From Triatoma infestans (taxonomy: Eukaryota > Arthropoda > Insecta > Hemiptera > Reduviidae): a DNA stretch of 64,000 nt. How positions within the stretch are numbered: position 1 is the first letter of the stretch; every line of letters begins with the position of its first letter. Below, piece by piece: positions 31,140-42,553 of this stretch. The translations under genes were made by a program, and so were the position numbers. The notes under the pieces were generated by a model. That model was not told where the DNA came from and made no database searches. It saw nothing but the letters and a program-made list of their open reading frames with translations. The DNA is taken from assembly GCA_011037195.1 (NCBI GenBank), contig JAAEAF010000400.1, positions 169,679-233,678 of the forward strand, written 5' to 3'.

Positions 31140-31880
31140 TTACGCTATTGGTTTTAGTTATAATGTATTTAAGGCTATGGTAGAAGCTTTCATTTGAAGA
31201 AAATATACTCCTAAGTATGTTAACGTCTTGACAACTTCTATCTCCTGGCCACTGAAGAAAAAATTTGGATGTCTTTTATGTTTTGGACTATGATGTAATA
31301 TGAGTATCTTCGCTTTCCAATTTTTGACCTGCAAGGAGTTTTCATTACAATATTTATTAGGAGCATTCAGTTTTTTCTGCTAATCTATCGGTGTGCCGCC
31401 GAACAAAACTAAATCGTCAGTCAGTGCAAGCAGTATAATATCAATGTTGGCATCTATAGAGACTCCTAAGCATCCTTCCTTCCTAGATAGTCCTCCAAGT
31501 CGGCTAAATACATGATGAATAGAAGTGGGCTCAATGAGTCTCCTTGAGCACTCCTTTAAGCACTTTTAGAAACTTTGATCGGCCTTCCTCTGTTTCTATG
31601 ATTATGTGCTCCATATGTATAAATTGATTAAAATTCTAATTATCTTCGGACTTACACCTGTTGTGTATAATTTGTGCCATAAGATGTCATGCCTGATGCC
31701 ATCGAAGCCCTTTTTAAAGTCGATAAATAATTTTCCTTATAGAAATCGCCTATAACCAACAAGTTCAATGTTTACGAAAGTAAACAAAACACCAAGTCAG
31801 TTCTGTCTCCTGGCTTGTGTAATTTTTTCTAAAGGGTTGTATGTTTATTGCTTTGCCTACATAATAGATACAAGGCCTGG
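31140..31880 (-). pseudogene. non-LTR retrotransposon reverse transcriptase, decayed
   Basis: The minus strand shows in order LFIDFKKGFDGIRHDILW (RT motif A region), then QGDSLSPLLFIMYLADL (motif B), LTDDLVLFGG (motif C, normally A/YADD), and VKTLTYLGV, spread over frames with several stops. Earlier still, a PFRKNYTSQE stretch resembles the fingers region. It is the RT palm of an I- or R1-like element with no endonuclease or ORF1 nearby. Its sequence differs from the element at 46234-49985. Confidence 0.7.
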
Positions 31881-32031
31881 AAATAGAAACGTATTATGGT
31901 AGAAACACGGGACTATGAAGTTCCATGTTTCGGCGCAAGGTTCGCTTTCTGACACCCCAGTTCTCATTTCTTGGTGTATGTATTTAGTAGCCACTTGGTG
32001 TGTTAATATTTAGTAACCGGAATTTGTAAAA

Positions 32032-34085
32032 ATGGTCTATTGTAGTGTTCCATATTGTAAATTCAGACAATTTACAGGCAATGGAATATCATTTCATAAA
32101 TATCCCAGAAAAGAAGATAATAAAAAGCAATGGATTTTGGCAATTTCCCGCCAAGGCGTCTCTCCTACCATATTGTGGTCGCCAAGTGAAAGATCTACGG
32201 TATGCAGTCGGCATTTTAAGGAGAGTGACTACAGCATCAGCAAGAATAAGAAATTTCTTTTACCAAATTCAGTAACCTCTATTTTTGCTAATTATCCTAA
32301 ACATAAGCAAAACATAGTAGCCACTGAGAGGAAGCCTCCAAAAAAGAGATCTTTACTTCATGTTGATGACAATAAACCCAAAAATATTGAAACTGATCAT
32401 AATGCTGCCGTACTATCGAATGTAGAGAGATTAATGCTGAGGTGATAAAATCTAAAATAGAAGTTGGAAACACAATTCTCTCCCAGCACAAAGCCTAAGC
32501 TATCCACTAGCATGTCAATGAAAATTAGAAATCTCAACAAAAGCAACAAAAGTAAAACAATTAAAATAGCGAGACTATTTCCTGTTTAAGGAAAAAGTTA
32601 ACTCGTTAAAAGAAATTCTCAGGCAACAAGAAATTCTCAGGTAAAGAAACTAAACATAATGATACTATAAAGAATGTATCAGTTAAGACGCTGAAAATAA
32701 TAACATAAAAGCCAGTTTTATATTGGAACAAATATCAGCCACTGGGAACAAGAAATGTAAATACAATGAAACCACCGTAAAATAATGTATAGTTTTATCT
32801 AACAGATCTCCAACAGGTTATCGTTTGTCGAGAGAATTAAATATTCTCCATCTCCCGCAACCGAAAACCTTAAAAACTTATGTTGGTTACTCAAAAGGAG
32901 AAACAGGGATTACATCACTAATCTAAGCAAGGCTCAAAGAGCAGAAGGAAATCTCTAGAGCATGACAATGAAAAGGTAAAATCATTAATTATAGATGAAA
33001 TGGCAATGAGGTCAAAACTGATCTACGACAAGAATTTGGACATGTTGTTTGGCTTGAGTGATGTAGAAAAGGAAAATGTTGGAACTGAATTGCTTTGTAT
33101 TTTGTTCAAGGGTCTTTCAGCTTTTTACAGGATACCTGTTTCTTTTTACTTTGCTGCATCCCTTACCGGACAACAGTTGGCAAAATTAACTCTAGAGACT
33201 ATTAATGCAATTGAAGAGAGTGGATTTAAAGTTGTGAGAGTTGTCACTGACAATTGCCAAGTAAATGTATTAATGTTCGATATTTTGTGTGCTGGAAATC
33301 TGACACATGAAATACAGCATCGAAATGATGCCAGAAAAGCTTTGTTTTTAAGTTTCGATCCTAGTCACACATTATAAAAAATGTTAGGTCGCAGCACCTA
33401 GCTAGGAATTTTGAAGTAGGCCCGAATGATTCTGTCATAACAAGCCACCATATAAAAATTCTGAATCAGGTTCAAAATTCATATGTTATGACCAGTTAGA
33501 AGATTAAAAATGAATGTTGCAAGGACTAAAGTTGTTTCTCTCTTGAGACTATTGCTGCATTAGAAAGTTTGGAAACTGTGTGTCCAGAGAAAGTAGTTGA
33601 TAAGGATATTTTAAGAGAAACAATAATTTTCATGAAACATTTCAAAAATGGTTTGATATTCATGACATTTGCAATAGGACTCATGGCATTTATTCAAGAA
33701 ATGAAGATAAATTCATTTTCAACCAGATAGATAGTGTTAGACTTCAATGGCTGACAGAATATGTTTTAAATTACATAAAAGTTATCCATTCTGATAAAGA
33801 TCAACTGAAAAGATTTACAAAAGAAACCTATCAAGCATTAGTTAAGACAACGGTGTCAACAGTTGCCTGCATAAAATACCTGATCAGTATCAATTTCCAT
33901 TACGTATTGACAAGAAACTTGTCTAGTGATGACATCGAACTTTTCTTTAGCCATTTGCGGCGTAAAGGAGGACGTAATGGATGTACGATCCTGCATTCAT
34001 GGCATTGAATCTACTTTGAAGACAGGTGTTATTGCTGCCTCGAAACATGGAAATGTTGACTTAGAGAGGAAAGTACAGTAAACAT
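32032..34085 (+). pseudogene. P-element/THAP9-like transposase, decayed
   Basis: An intact N-terminal THAP domain (residues 1-85 from 32032) has C..C spacing MVYCSVPYC, then W in QWILAIS, CSRHFKESDY and the closing LLPNSV block: the C2CH zinc site that binds transposon ends. A stop at 32443 follows. A second frame (33000-33377) holds the RNase H-like part: MAMRSKLIYDKN, FYRIPVSFYFAASLTGQQ, VVRVVTDNCQVN. Scattered pieces lie further down, including SSDDIEL with FFSHLRRKGGRNG near 33925-33975, the usual C-terminal D..E-FF region. Many stops make it dead. Terminal repeats were not found. Confidence 0.8.
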
Positions 34086-34099
34086 TAATGTTAGCAAGT

Positions 34100-34748
34100 T
34101 TTGAAATCGAATAGTAGTACAATGGCTTCCACTTAATCACAGAACAGCCATTTGCCAGATCTGAAGGTAAACCTATAGAAGGTAAGTGTACTCCATAACA
34201 TTATATACAGTGAACTAACTGTTTGGAATGGTACAATTTTATAAATTTTACTGAAAATATTAAATACCAAATTCGAACTCAGGCATGAAAGAAGCAGAAA
34301 AAGTACCAATTGTGTCACGAAGAGGTTTCCTTACTTTTGTTCATTTTGTATAAATAGTCTCTTTTTAATTATTAATTAACGAAATAAAACTGTGTTTATA
34401 TTTAAAAATAATACTTTTCATTTCAGAATCGGTTCCAACTATATCAACAATAAGTATAGCGAAGGTGGTTGGCTTTCTAGTTCGAGTTGCAGAAGAGAAT
34501 ACTTGCTGAGCATTCGGTAGACCCAAGTACAAGGAGGCAACACATGTGACATCTTAAGCTAGACGCTTATTTATTACATTCCTTACACACACTCATATCT
34601 ACTAATGGCATATTAACTATGTAATTATTAATAAAATCCGTTTGCAAATTAATAGTAAATAATAATTTATGTTTAATAACTTGAAGACGTTGGACAGCAA
34701 GATGTTTACAGCATAACCATAAAATAACCTATCTATAGGCAACGGTTT
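34100..34748. other. AT-rich spacer
   Basis: Nothing recognised except AT-rich sequence. Confidence 0.4.
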
Positions 34749-34756
34749 ATTGTAGC

Positions 34757-36385
34757 TAGTGATGGGCAAAACGACTCCGCCATCGGATTCATTGGATTTG
34801 AATCGGTTCCAGGATCGGAACCGACTCCATAAACTCGATCCACGGTTCCTTTTCCTTCAGGGTTTTTATTAAATTTTTTATATGTAATTAACTTCATCAG
34901 TTAGTAAAAAATTGCATTTTTTGCTAATAAACACACAGTACACTAATAATTAGCAATTATATATATGTAATTCCAATTATAATGGTAATTCCTAATGGTA
35001 GTGTGTAGTAAAAAAAGCTGGTCCCGGCTCTCATGTTAGAAACAGATTTTGTATGTTAAAAGAAAAATAATCTATTAAATATTAAAATATTTATATAATT
35101 AATTATACCAAAAAGTAATCATGCACTTGTGCATTCAATTTAAAATTTAATCATTTATTGATTGAATTAATTTTTTAATCTAATTTAATCAATTCAATTT
35201 TGAATTGTTTAATTTTTAGTTGTGGAAAACTGATCTGTTGATTAAAAATTTAATTTTTAGTTACAACTAAACCAAATTTTACTATTGAATTAATAAGTAA
35301 AGTTTGGGCGATTAAATTTTTAATTTTAGTTATGACCAATGATAGTTTTTTAAATTTGATTTCTTATTTGATCGTTTGTAACTTAACACTGGCTCCATCT
35401 CGGACTCTGACCAGTAACTGAAATCTGAAAACTGATTAATATTTTTAGTCTCCTCCACCTTCCATACCCACTTCTCATGCCCTTTTGAAATATTTTTTCA
35501 TGAAATGAAACTTCATGTATCTCATTCATTTGTTATATATTTTTTTAGAGTGATTGTAACTTTTTTTTATTATTTTTTTGATTAACATTTTCGAGTTCTT
35601 TCAAATAAACCTTGTAGAATATTTAAAAAATATAATATATAAACGTAGAGAGCGATCTGGTGTTAGTAAAGTGAAGATGGATTCAGTTACAGGCACCATT
35701 GCCTTTGGAACGAGTTCGTGGAGTCGGTTCCATTTCAAGCGTTTCTATTGGCTAGATTCAGTGATTTGATTTATTCGTTCACTCCGGAACCAAATAATCT
35801 GAATCAACTCCGGTTTCGGGTCCAGACGGTTCCAGGGATTCAACCAATGAGAGTGCCCAGATTGGAGTCAGATTCAGAAGTCGTTCCAAGTTCACTGCTG
35901 CCTGTAACTGAATCCATCTTCCCTTTTCTAACACCAGATAGCTCTCTATATGTATATATTTAGAAAAAATATTATTAAGTTGAATATAATTTTTTGTCGA
36001 AATATAATTTATGCTTCTATGCAATGGAAATAATTCAGTATTAGTGTATACTGGTTATTCAATCTATGAAATATTGACCGTAAAAAATTATACTAGGAAT
36101 TCACTCCCACCGCCCAACCATCTGTATTTTAAGCTCACCAGGATTGTTAGTATGGTTTGAGGTTACAAAATATTAAGTTAGAATCCTGTCACTGGTTCTT
36201 TCAACATGCAACTCAGTTTAATACTTAATTTTCGTGCTATACCTGCCTTAATTTAATTTTAAATAAAAAAAATTTCATTTAATTTTGCTGGAATCAGTTT
36301 ATTTAAAAATAGGGATTTGAATCAACTCGTTCCGCTACTGGATTCGTTCCAGTGAACCGACTCCGCTCGAACTGTCCCATCACTA
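34757..36385. mobile_element. non-autonomous hAT element with 8-bp target duplication
   Basis: Starts TAGTGATGGG and ends CCCATCACTA. Flanks ATTGTAGC at 34749-34756 and at 36386-36393 are identical, an 8-bp duplication as made by hAT transposases. Subterminal GGAACCGACTCC-type motifs occur at both ends (34815-34830 and 36350-36365), typical transposase-binding repeats. No hAT transposase frame is present. A smaller palindromic element is nested inside at 35640-35958. Confidence 0.88.
35640..35958. repeat. nested palindromic element inside the hAT element
   Basis: AGAGAGCGATCTGGTGTTAG at 35648 is mirrored by CTAACACCAGATAGCTCTCT at 35928-35947. The next 30 bases (GATGGATTCAGTTACAGGCA against TGCCTGTAACTGAATCCATC) also mirror. 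The middle contains GGAGTCGGTTCC-type motifs of the host hAT ends, so it may be a rearranged hAT copy. Confidence 0.75.
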
Positions 36386-36393
36386 ATTGTAGC

Positions 36394-36932
36394 TAGGCAT
36401 GAGGCAATCTGATATTTTAAAATATATTTAAAATTTCTAATTCAATTATATTAAAGTTGGTCACACTGTTCAATCTCTTAAAACAACCTTTTTTTATCAG
36501 CTGTGTGATCAATCAATGGTAGATATTTTGTATTTTATCGTTCCGATTTTTGATTTCGTTTAGTTTGAAGTGTTTAACGGTTTTAAAGCGCAAATTGTTT
36601 GTATTAATAGTTTTTGAGTTATTCTTAGTAAATGATATTCATTTTTTGCATATAAAGTTGTATTTTATTGTTAAATTATTGAACAAGTTTGAGTGCCCTC
36701 AGGCTGTGTTCTGTTTTGATGAAGCTGCAATCAGCATAAGGCACAATTACATCTTTAAACAAGGTAGACCATTATTAAACATTCACATAATTGTTGAATA
36801 TAGTGTCGATTGTGATATAAACATATAGTTGAAGGCCTTTCTATACACGAAGTGATTGCTAGCCTTACTCTAACGATGGATTTAAATCCGAAACCGGTGA
36901 AAACCAAAACAAAAATGAAGCATGATACATAA
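36394..36932. other. unassigned sequence
   Basis: No repeat or gene recognised. A short ATCCGAAACCGGTGAAAACC stretch near 36885 is the only notable string. Confidence 0.35.
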
Positions 36933-38474
36933 ACAAACCGGGCCCCAAGATGGACGGCCACTAATTCCCCTAACTTGCTTCCCCCACTCTTCTAACACAG
37001 TTACATGCAGCGTTCATTATTCCGATAATGTACATATCGATTTTTTCCCCTATAATGCTATCTTATTTTACAATTTTTGCATGTGTTTTTTATGTCTTGG
37101 CTGTCATCCAAGCTTCAAATTTAACTTTACGCACAATTTACATATTTTCCAATTAATTTCAGTTACTTTTCTCTTAACACAAAACCCCCCTCTGGGAACA
37201 GTCCAATCTCTCACACACATACAACACACTAAAGTAACGTAAGAGATTAGCCGTTAACGGTCACTTAGTATCAGTTAATATTCTGCTTCCCTTGATAATA
37301 AGTGTCAAAATTTTATATATTACTTTTTCTAGTCTTTTACATTGCGTTTTTTACTTTCTCTTACTTTTAGTAAGAGGAAGTATTGTAATCGTGTCAAATT
37401 TTCGATATCGAGTTTTTACCGGAAATATCCGTTTTGAGGTCCCCTGAGTCCAAAAAAGTGGTTTTTAGCAAATGGTCTGTGTGTGTGTGTGTGTGTATGT
37501 ATGTGAACAGCATAGCTCAAAAACGAAAAACCGTAGGAAGTTGAAACTTGATATTCCGTTTAGGTATCACCTGGGATCTGACACTACGTTATCTGTCAAA
37601 ATTCCTCAACCGGAAGTACCACTTTACTAGTTGGATTTTTTTATTTTTTGCGATTTTCTCAAAAATGGCTCCGACGATTTTTTTTTAAACTTCAAACATC
37701 AACCACACATACAAAGCACTACAACTTTTATTTGAAACATTTCGCCGAAAATTCTTTTAAGGGCACTTTTAGGGGACAGTGGGGGAATTTTTCATCAAAG
37801 TGCTATCCTAGTTGATTATACAATTCTATCATCCAAACATAATTATTTAGAAATAATAGATGGCGGAAATTCCGAGTTTCAAGAAAATTAGTAAACCGGA
37901 AGTGCGCTTTTACTGAACAGTTTTTTTTCAGTTTTCGACGAATTTCATTAAATTTGGTACACAAACTATAAAATTTGTCAATTATCATTTTGAGAACTGG
38001 AGTAAGAGAAAGTTGTGTGAGTGTTTCACACCAGATTTTTTTTATTAATCAATACTTTAAATATTTCACATACTATTGGTATTTCTTTTTATATAACACA
38101 GAACAATGTGCGATAATTGTGACTACAAACTGTTAGAAGTTGGTCGTCTGTCCTGGGACGAATCAGCAGTCATCGCGTTTTTGCAGAGGCACGGGTGCAT
38201 TTATAATTTGTACTTGTTTAAAAAATGTTAATTATTACATAGAAGCTCATTTATCCTGGTGATCGCTCACCTAATTAAAAAGCGACACGCGCCGAGCAAC
38301 ATACCTCAGGGAAACTGTTGCAAGAAAGAATGAAAAAATTATTTGACTAGTTTCAGTAATTTTAAGGGGAACTGTTAAATATCGATACTCTCGATGTCAC
38401 GGATTTCATGGTAGAAGAGTGGGGGTAGCAGATTAGTGTAGTTAGTGGTCGTCCATCTTGGGGCCCGGTTTGTA
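36933..38474. mobile_element. TIR element of unknown family containing a family R copy
   Basis: Left end ACAAACCGGGCCCCAAGATG then GACGGCCACTAA is mirrored by TTAGTGGTCGTCCATCTTGG then GGCCCGGTTTGT at the right. The mirrored part is about 33 bases with one mismatch. A further imperfect pairing follows inside (CCCCCACTCTTCTA against TAGAAGAGTGGGGG). No transposase frame. No clean target duplication beyond a possible TAAAC/GTAAAC. A full family R copy (37345-38040) sits within. Confidence 0.7.
37345..38040 (+). repeat. family R repeat, best full-length copy
   Basis: About 695 bp. Left end ACTTTCTCTTACTTTTAGTA then AGAGGAAGTATTG; right end GGAGTAAGAGAAAGTTGTG then TGAGTGTTTCACACCAG. Order inside: ATCGAGTTTTTACCGGAAAT, GAGGTCCCCTGAGTCC, (TG)n at 37479-37498, AGCTCAAAAACGAAAAACCG, CTCAACCGGAAGTACC, TTTCTCAAAAATGGCTCC, CTTTTATTTGAAACATTTCG, GGGCACTTTTAGGG, AAACCGGAAGTGCGC. 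Two related modules are visible inside. No frame, no obvious target duplication. At least 15 full or partial copies in this window. Confidence 0.8.
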
Positions 38475-39239
38475 AACAATTACCCATAAAATTATAAATG
38501 CATATAATTGTTGATTTTTTTAAATTTATAATTATTGATAACCTTTAACTTGATTAATTTTATTGTTAATCATTTGAACATGGAGAGAAGTTTCAGTTTT
38601 AATCACTTGGGGATGCGTTCGGAGATAAAGAGTAATTTCTTTATTTCCAATATCTCGACTTTTCGTAATTTGTGTATCATTTAATTTTTGTTCTGTCCAT
38701 TATGATACTTAATATTTCCATTGATCAATGTTTTCATAATTGTTATTCTTTGTTAATAATGAATAATTCAAATTTATTGAGTTTTATTTCTGAAGTAGTG
38801 ATAAGTTTCTTTTAATTACGGTCGAGCGCTAGTGTTTAGATTTTAATACTTTTTGTTTCTTAATATTGGCTTCTTAAATTCAATCCAAGAATAATCAGTT
38901 ATATGTTGGTATTAAAATAATATTGTTAGTAAAAGGAGGTATTGTAGTCATGTCAAATTTACGATATCGAGTTTTTACCGAAAATATCCGTTTTTAAGGC
39001 CTCCTCAGTGCCAAAAAAGTGGTTTTTAACAATTTATTGGCTGTGTGTGTGTGTGTGTGTGTACATGGATATGTGTCTGTGCATATACATACATAAACAC
39101 CATTCAATGTTATTTCAGGCATTTTCCCTTCATGGTTAGTTCAATTTTCATTTTGTTCACCATGTATTATTTATAGTGACATGCATTAAAATGGCCAGCT
39201 CGATTATGCGTTTTATAAACTTTCAAGCCAAATAAATAA
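38475..39239. repeat. spacer with family R left-half fragment
   Basis: 38925-39062 repeats the R left half (AGTAAAAGGAGGTATTGTAG, ATCGAGTTTTTACCG, AAAAAAGTGG) and ends at a (GT)n tract (39043-39061). The rest is featureless. Confidence 0.5.
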
Positions 39240-41335
39240 TTAATATAATTGGTATATATTCGTGTTTGATTCGTGAGAGATGTTCGGTGAAGGGTTGGTA
39301 TGATGGTGAACTTGCGAATTTGAAAAGAGGATTGGATCTGTTATATGATCTGGTTAGATCTTGTCCTTCTCATACCATTCTGAATGCTTATCATAATAAG
39401 AAAAGGGAATATCGAAAACGAATTAAACTGGCGAAAATTAAATTTAATAGTGATTTGATAAAAAAATCCGCCAATAGTTGTAAATCTATTTGGCATATAA
39501 TTAAAAGCGAGACAAACGCATTGGATAAAAAATCTGACAACTACGTTGGCTATACTGCGGATGAGTTTAATGTGCATTTTGTTCAATTGGTGAATAAACT
39601 CGTTGAAAATATTCCTGTTTCCAATGAAAATTGTAATTATTATCTAAAGAGATTGGGTAGGAAGACTTGTTCCTTCGGTTATAGAATGGTTAAAGTTGAG
39701 GAGGTGTATGATGCAATGTGGAACTTAAAATTAAATAAGAGTCAGATATTTATGGCCTCAGCAGCTTTATATTGAAGAATATAGCTGATATTCTGTCTGA
39801 ACCCCTTTCATATCTGATAAATAGCTGTCTGAGAGGGGGGATTACCCAAATGTTTTTAAATTGGCTAGGGTAGTTCCAATCCATAAAACTGGTTCTTATA
39901 ATGACATCACCAACTTCAGACCAGTTTCTCTAATTCCTGTGGTTTCGAAGGTTTTTGAAAAGTTGTTATACAAGCAAACACAGGATCACTTTGAGACAAA
40001 TGGGTTATTATCTGCTAGACAGTTTGGATTCAGAACAGGACGAGGAACTATTAATGCCCTTACAGATTTTGTGAAATGGAGCCACGGAGCCTTGGAAAAC
40101 GCGGATTCGCTGTTGATCAAGTTGTTTGACTTATCCAAGGCCTTTGATATCGTTTCGCATGACATATTATTAGGAAAATTAAAGTGGTATGGGTTTAATG
40201 ATTTGTCAGTCAAATTTATGTCTTCCTATTAGTCGAATAGATTGGCAGCGGTGTATAAAGACGGTAAGTACTCTTCTCTACTGCAGCTCAAGTATGGTGT
40301 GCCCCAAGGGTCTATTATGGGACCTCTACTATTCTTGGTTTACATTAACGATCTACCGGCAATGTTTGATAACGATGATATAATTATGCCATATTTATAT
40401 GCCGATGATCTTGCGGTACAGGTTAGAAATGCAGATAACACATCCGTTAATAACTGCATTAAATCTATATTCGATTGGTGTGCTGCTAATAAGCTAAGTC
40501 TAAACCAGGATAAAATTAAAGAGATTTCTATCAAATTAGGAAATTATGGTGGGGCTGAAAAAGCTATCAATTTCTTAGGCATTCTCATAGATTCAAAACT
40601 GAACTGGACAGATCAAGTTAATAATGTCATGGGTAAAGTGTCTCGTGGAATCTAGTCTTACGAAAATTAAGAATGTCGGTTGACTTGGAAGCTTTAAAGT
40701 TGGCATATTTTGCGTATGTTCATAGCCATTTGTGCTGTGGTACTATAATTTGGGGTAATGCTGCCGAATGCAAAAAAATACTTAGGTTACAAAAGAAGGC
40801 AATTAGAGTTATTTTGGGTTTAGACTCGAAAGTATCTTGTCGTTCTTGGTTTAAGAAATTGAATATAATGACACTACCAGCCATATTTATTTTCCAATGC
40901 CTCGTTTACGTAAAGGGCAATGAAGGCCAATTTATAAGTTTTTCGCAAGTTCATGACCATTTCACCAGAAGGCGCAATGATCTTGTTCAGAGTAGAAACA
41001 GGTTGACAAAAGTTCGTACCAGCTTCCATAGTTTGTCCATCTCGCTATATAATTATTTACCAGCGAATATAAAAGATAAGAATTTGAAGTGTTTCAAAGC
41101 TAGTGTTAAAAAACTGTTATTAGCTCACCCGCTGTATGAGATACATGAATATTTTAAAATTGAGTTTTTATCTTGACAATTTTGTGAATTTAAATTATAT
41201 TTAAGATTAAAGATACAGGAATATTTTGAAATTAAGTTTTGCCTTGACAATTATGTGATTTTAAATTATATTCTACTTGACCTTGCCAATAAGGATGTAT
41301 TGATCTTTTTTTCTGGCAAATAAATAAATAATACA
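39240..41335 (+). pseudogene. CR1/Jockey-group non-LTR retrotransposon, 5'-truncated, broken
   Basis: ORF2 without its endonuclease. Frames in order: 39266-39775 (linker domain, basic, N-terminal to RT), 39861-40232 (VVPIHKTGS, NFRPVSLIPVVSKVFEKL, ARQFGFRTGRGT, LFDLSKAFDIVSHDIL), 40242-40655 (GVPQGSIMGPLLFLVYINDL, YLYADDLAVQ, LSLNQDK, FLGILIDSKLNW), 40673-41176 (LRLQKKAIRVILGL). These are RT motifs 1-7 and the thumb. Breaks: frame change near 39770-39860, stop at 40231-40233, stop and frame change near 40655. The 3' UTR ends with AATAAATAAATAATAC near 41318-41333, a likely element end. Confidence 0.85.
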
Positions 41336-41500
41336 ATTATATTAAAATACTATCATATTAAAATTAATACCATTGTATATAATATGACAAATTTTCTTTA
41401 AAGTCAAATTTTTACATATTTTTCCTAACATAAATATAGTGGCGGTGGGGGGGGGAAGTACCAAACTACTAATCTGGCAGCTGAGGAAGTAATTATATGT
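41336..41500. other. spacer
   Basis: AT-rich, contains a G-rich run at 41440-41456. Confidence 0.4.
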
Positions 41501-42540
41501 TGTAGTGGTTGTTTCCGCAGAGCTGGAAAGCATCAGAGACATTTTCCGTGGTAGCCTGCTTCATTTCATGGTCATCGACCGTTTTCGGGCGTTCGTCCAT
41601 CTTCAGGATGCGGTTGTTAGACAGTGTGATAACACAGACTTGCACTGAGCAAATTCAGTCTATACACTGACTGGTCTTTTTAATTGTATTTTAAAACTAA
41701 ACTCTTAAACTAGGTCAAAGGCAGGTGGGAAAGGAACACATGTTTGGGTTGTTAAAGGGGCAAATTTTTCCTAAAATGGAAACAACACGTGGGGGTCTAA
41801 TTTTTAACTCTGTTGTTGGAGGGAGATTCACTTTAAATAACGATTTCAAGCTAACAAAATTTAAAATTAAGTGATTGAAATAATAAAAATTAAATACACA
41901 TGAGCATATTAAGCATATTTTATAATATTTATAACTATATTTTATATATATGCTTATATTATACTATATATATTACAGTACACACAAATACTGTACATAT
42001 ACACCTACCATGTGTATATTGTATATACACGTACACACAACATATATTGTATACATATCATGTTATATACCGTATATATACATATATATATAATCCTTGT
42101 ATTATACATATATGTATTATATATATGATCCTTGTATATATACCACATATTCATATGATGCATTCCACTCGACCATTCATTCACCTCTTTACTCGGCATT
42201 CACATACAATCTCCATGTACGCACGCATACTTAATTTTTTTTTTTTTTTAACTAAACTAAAAGTACAATCAGTTAAGAACCATTTGGTTCACGTATACTA
42301 CTTGTGCTGGTAATTGCGTTTTTATTGTTGTGGGAAGAGTGTTTTGAATAATGGTTCACTGGCAAATTTTGTCTGTTCGTTTATTAAGTTTTGTGTCTTG
42401 TGTTTATATATTTCGAGTTGTTCTATTATGTCAAGTCGTCGTCCTTTGTGGTCAGAATGTATTAGCTTCATCGTGGTCGTGATGCCATCGGGTTTGTGTT
42501 TGTTTGTTTTTAGGTGGCATAATTTGAGGCCACTTTGTTG
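41500..42540 (-). repeat. terminal repeat of Penelope-like element 1, with hammerhead-like motif
   Basis: Holds CCGCAGAGCTGGAAAGCATC, TAGCCTGCTTC, GACTTGCACTGAGC, TATACACTGACTGG, then a long AT and TATA-rich section (41890-42130) and CATTCACATACAATC near 42200, in the same order as 54340-55240. The hammerhead-like core is at 41573-41610 on the minus strand, the coding strand of the PLE. Confidence 0.65.
41573..41610 (-). ncRNA. hammerhead-ribozyme-like motif in PLE 1 terminal repeat
   Basis: Minus strand: CATC, CTGAAGA, one extra T, GGACGAACGCCC stem, GAAAACG, GTC triplet, then GATG pairing back to CATC. Compared with the usual GAAA box there is one more A. Confidence 0.45.
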
Positions 42541-42553
42541 TACTTGTATGATC

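Noticed and set aside
41900..42313. 137-codon frame rich in Tyr, Ile and His
   Set aside because: It is a reading of the AT/CA low-complexity part of a PLE terminal repeat.
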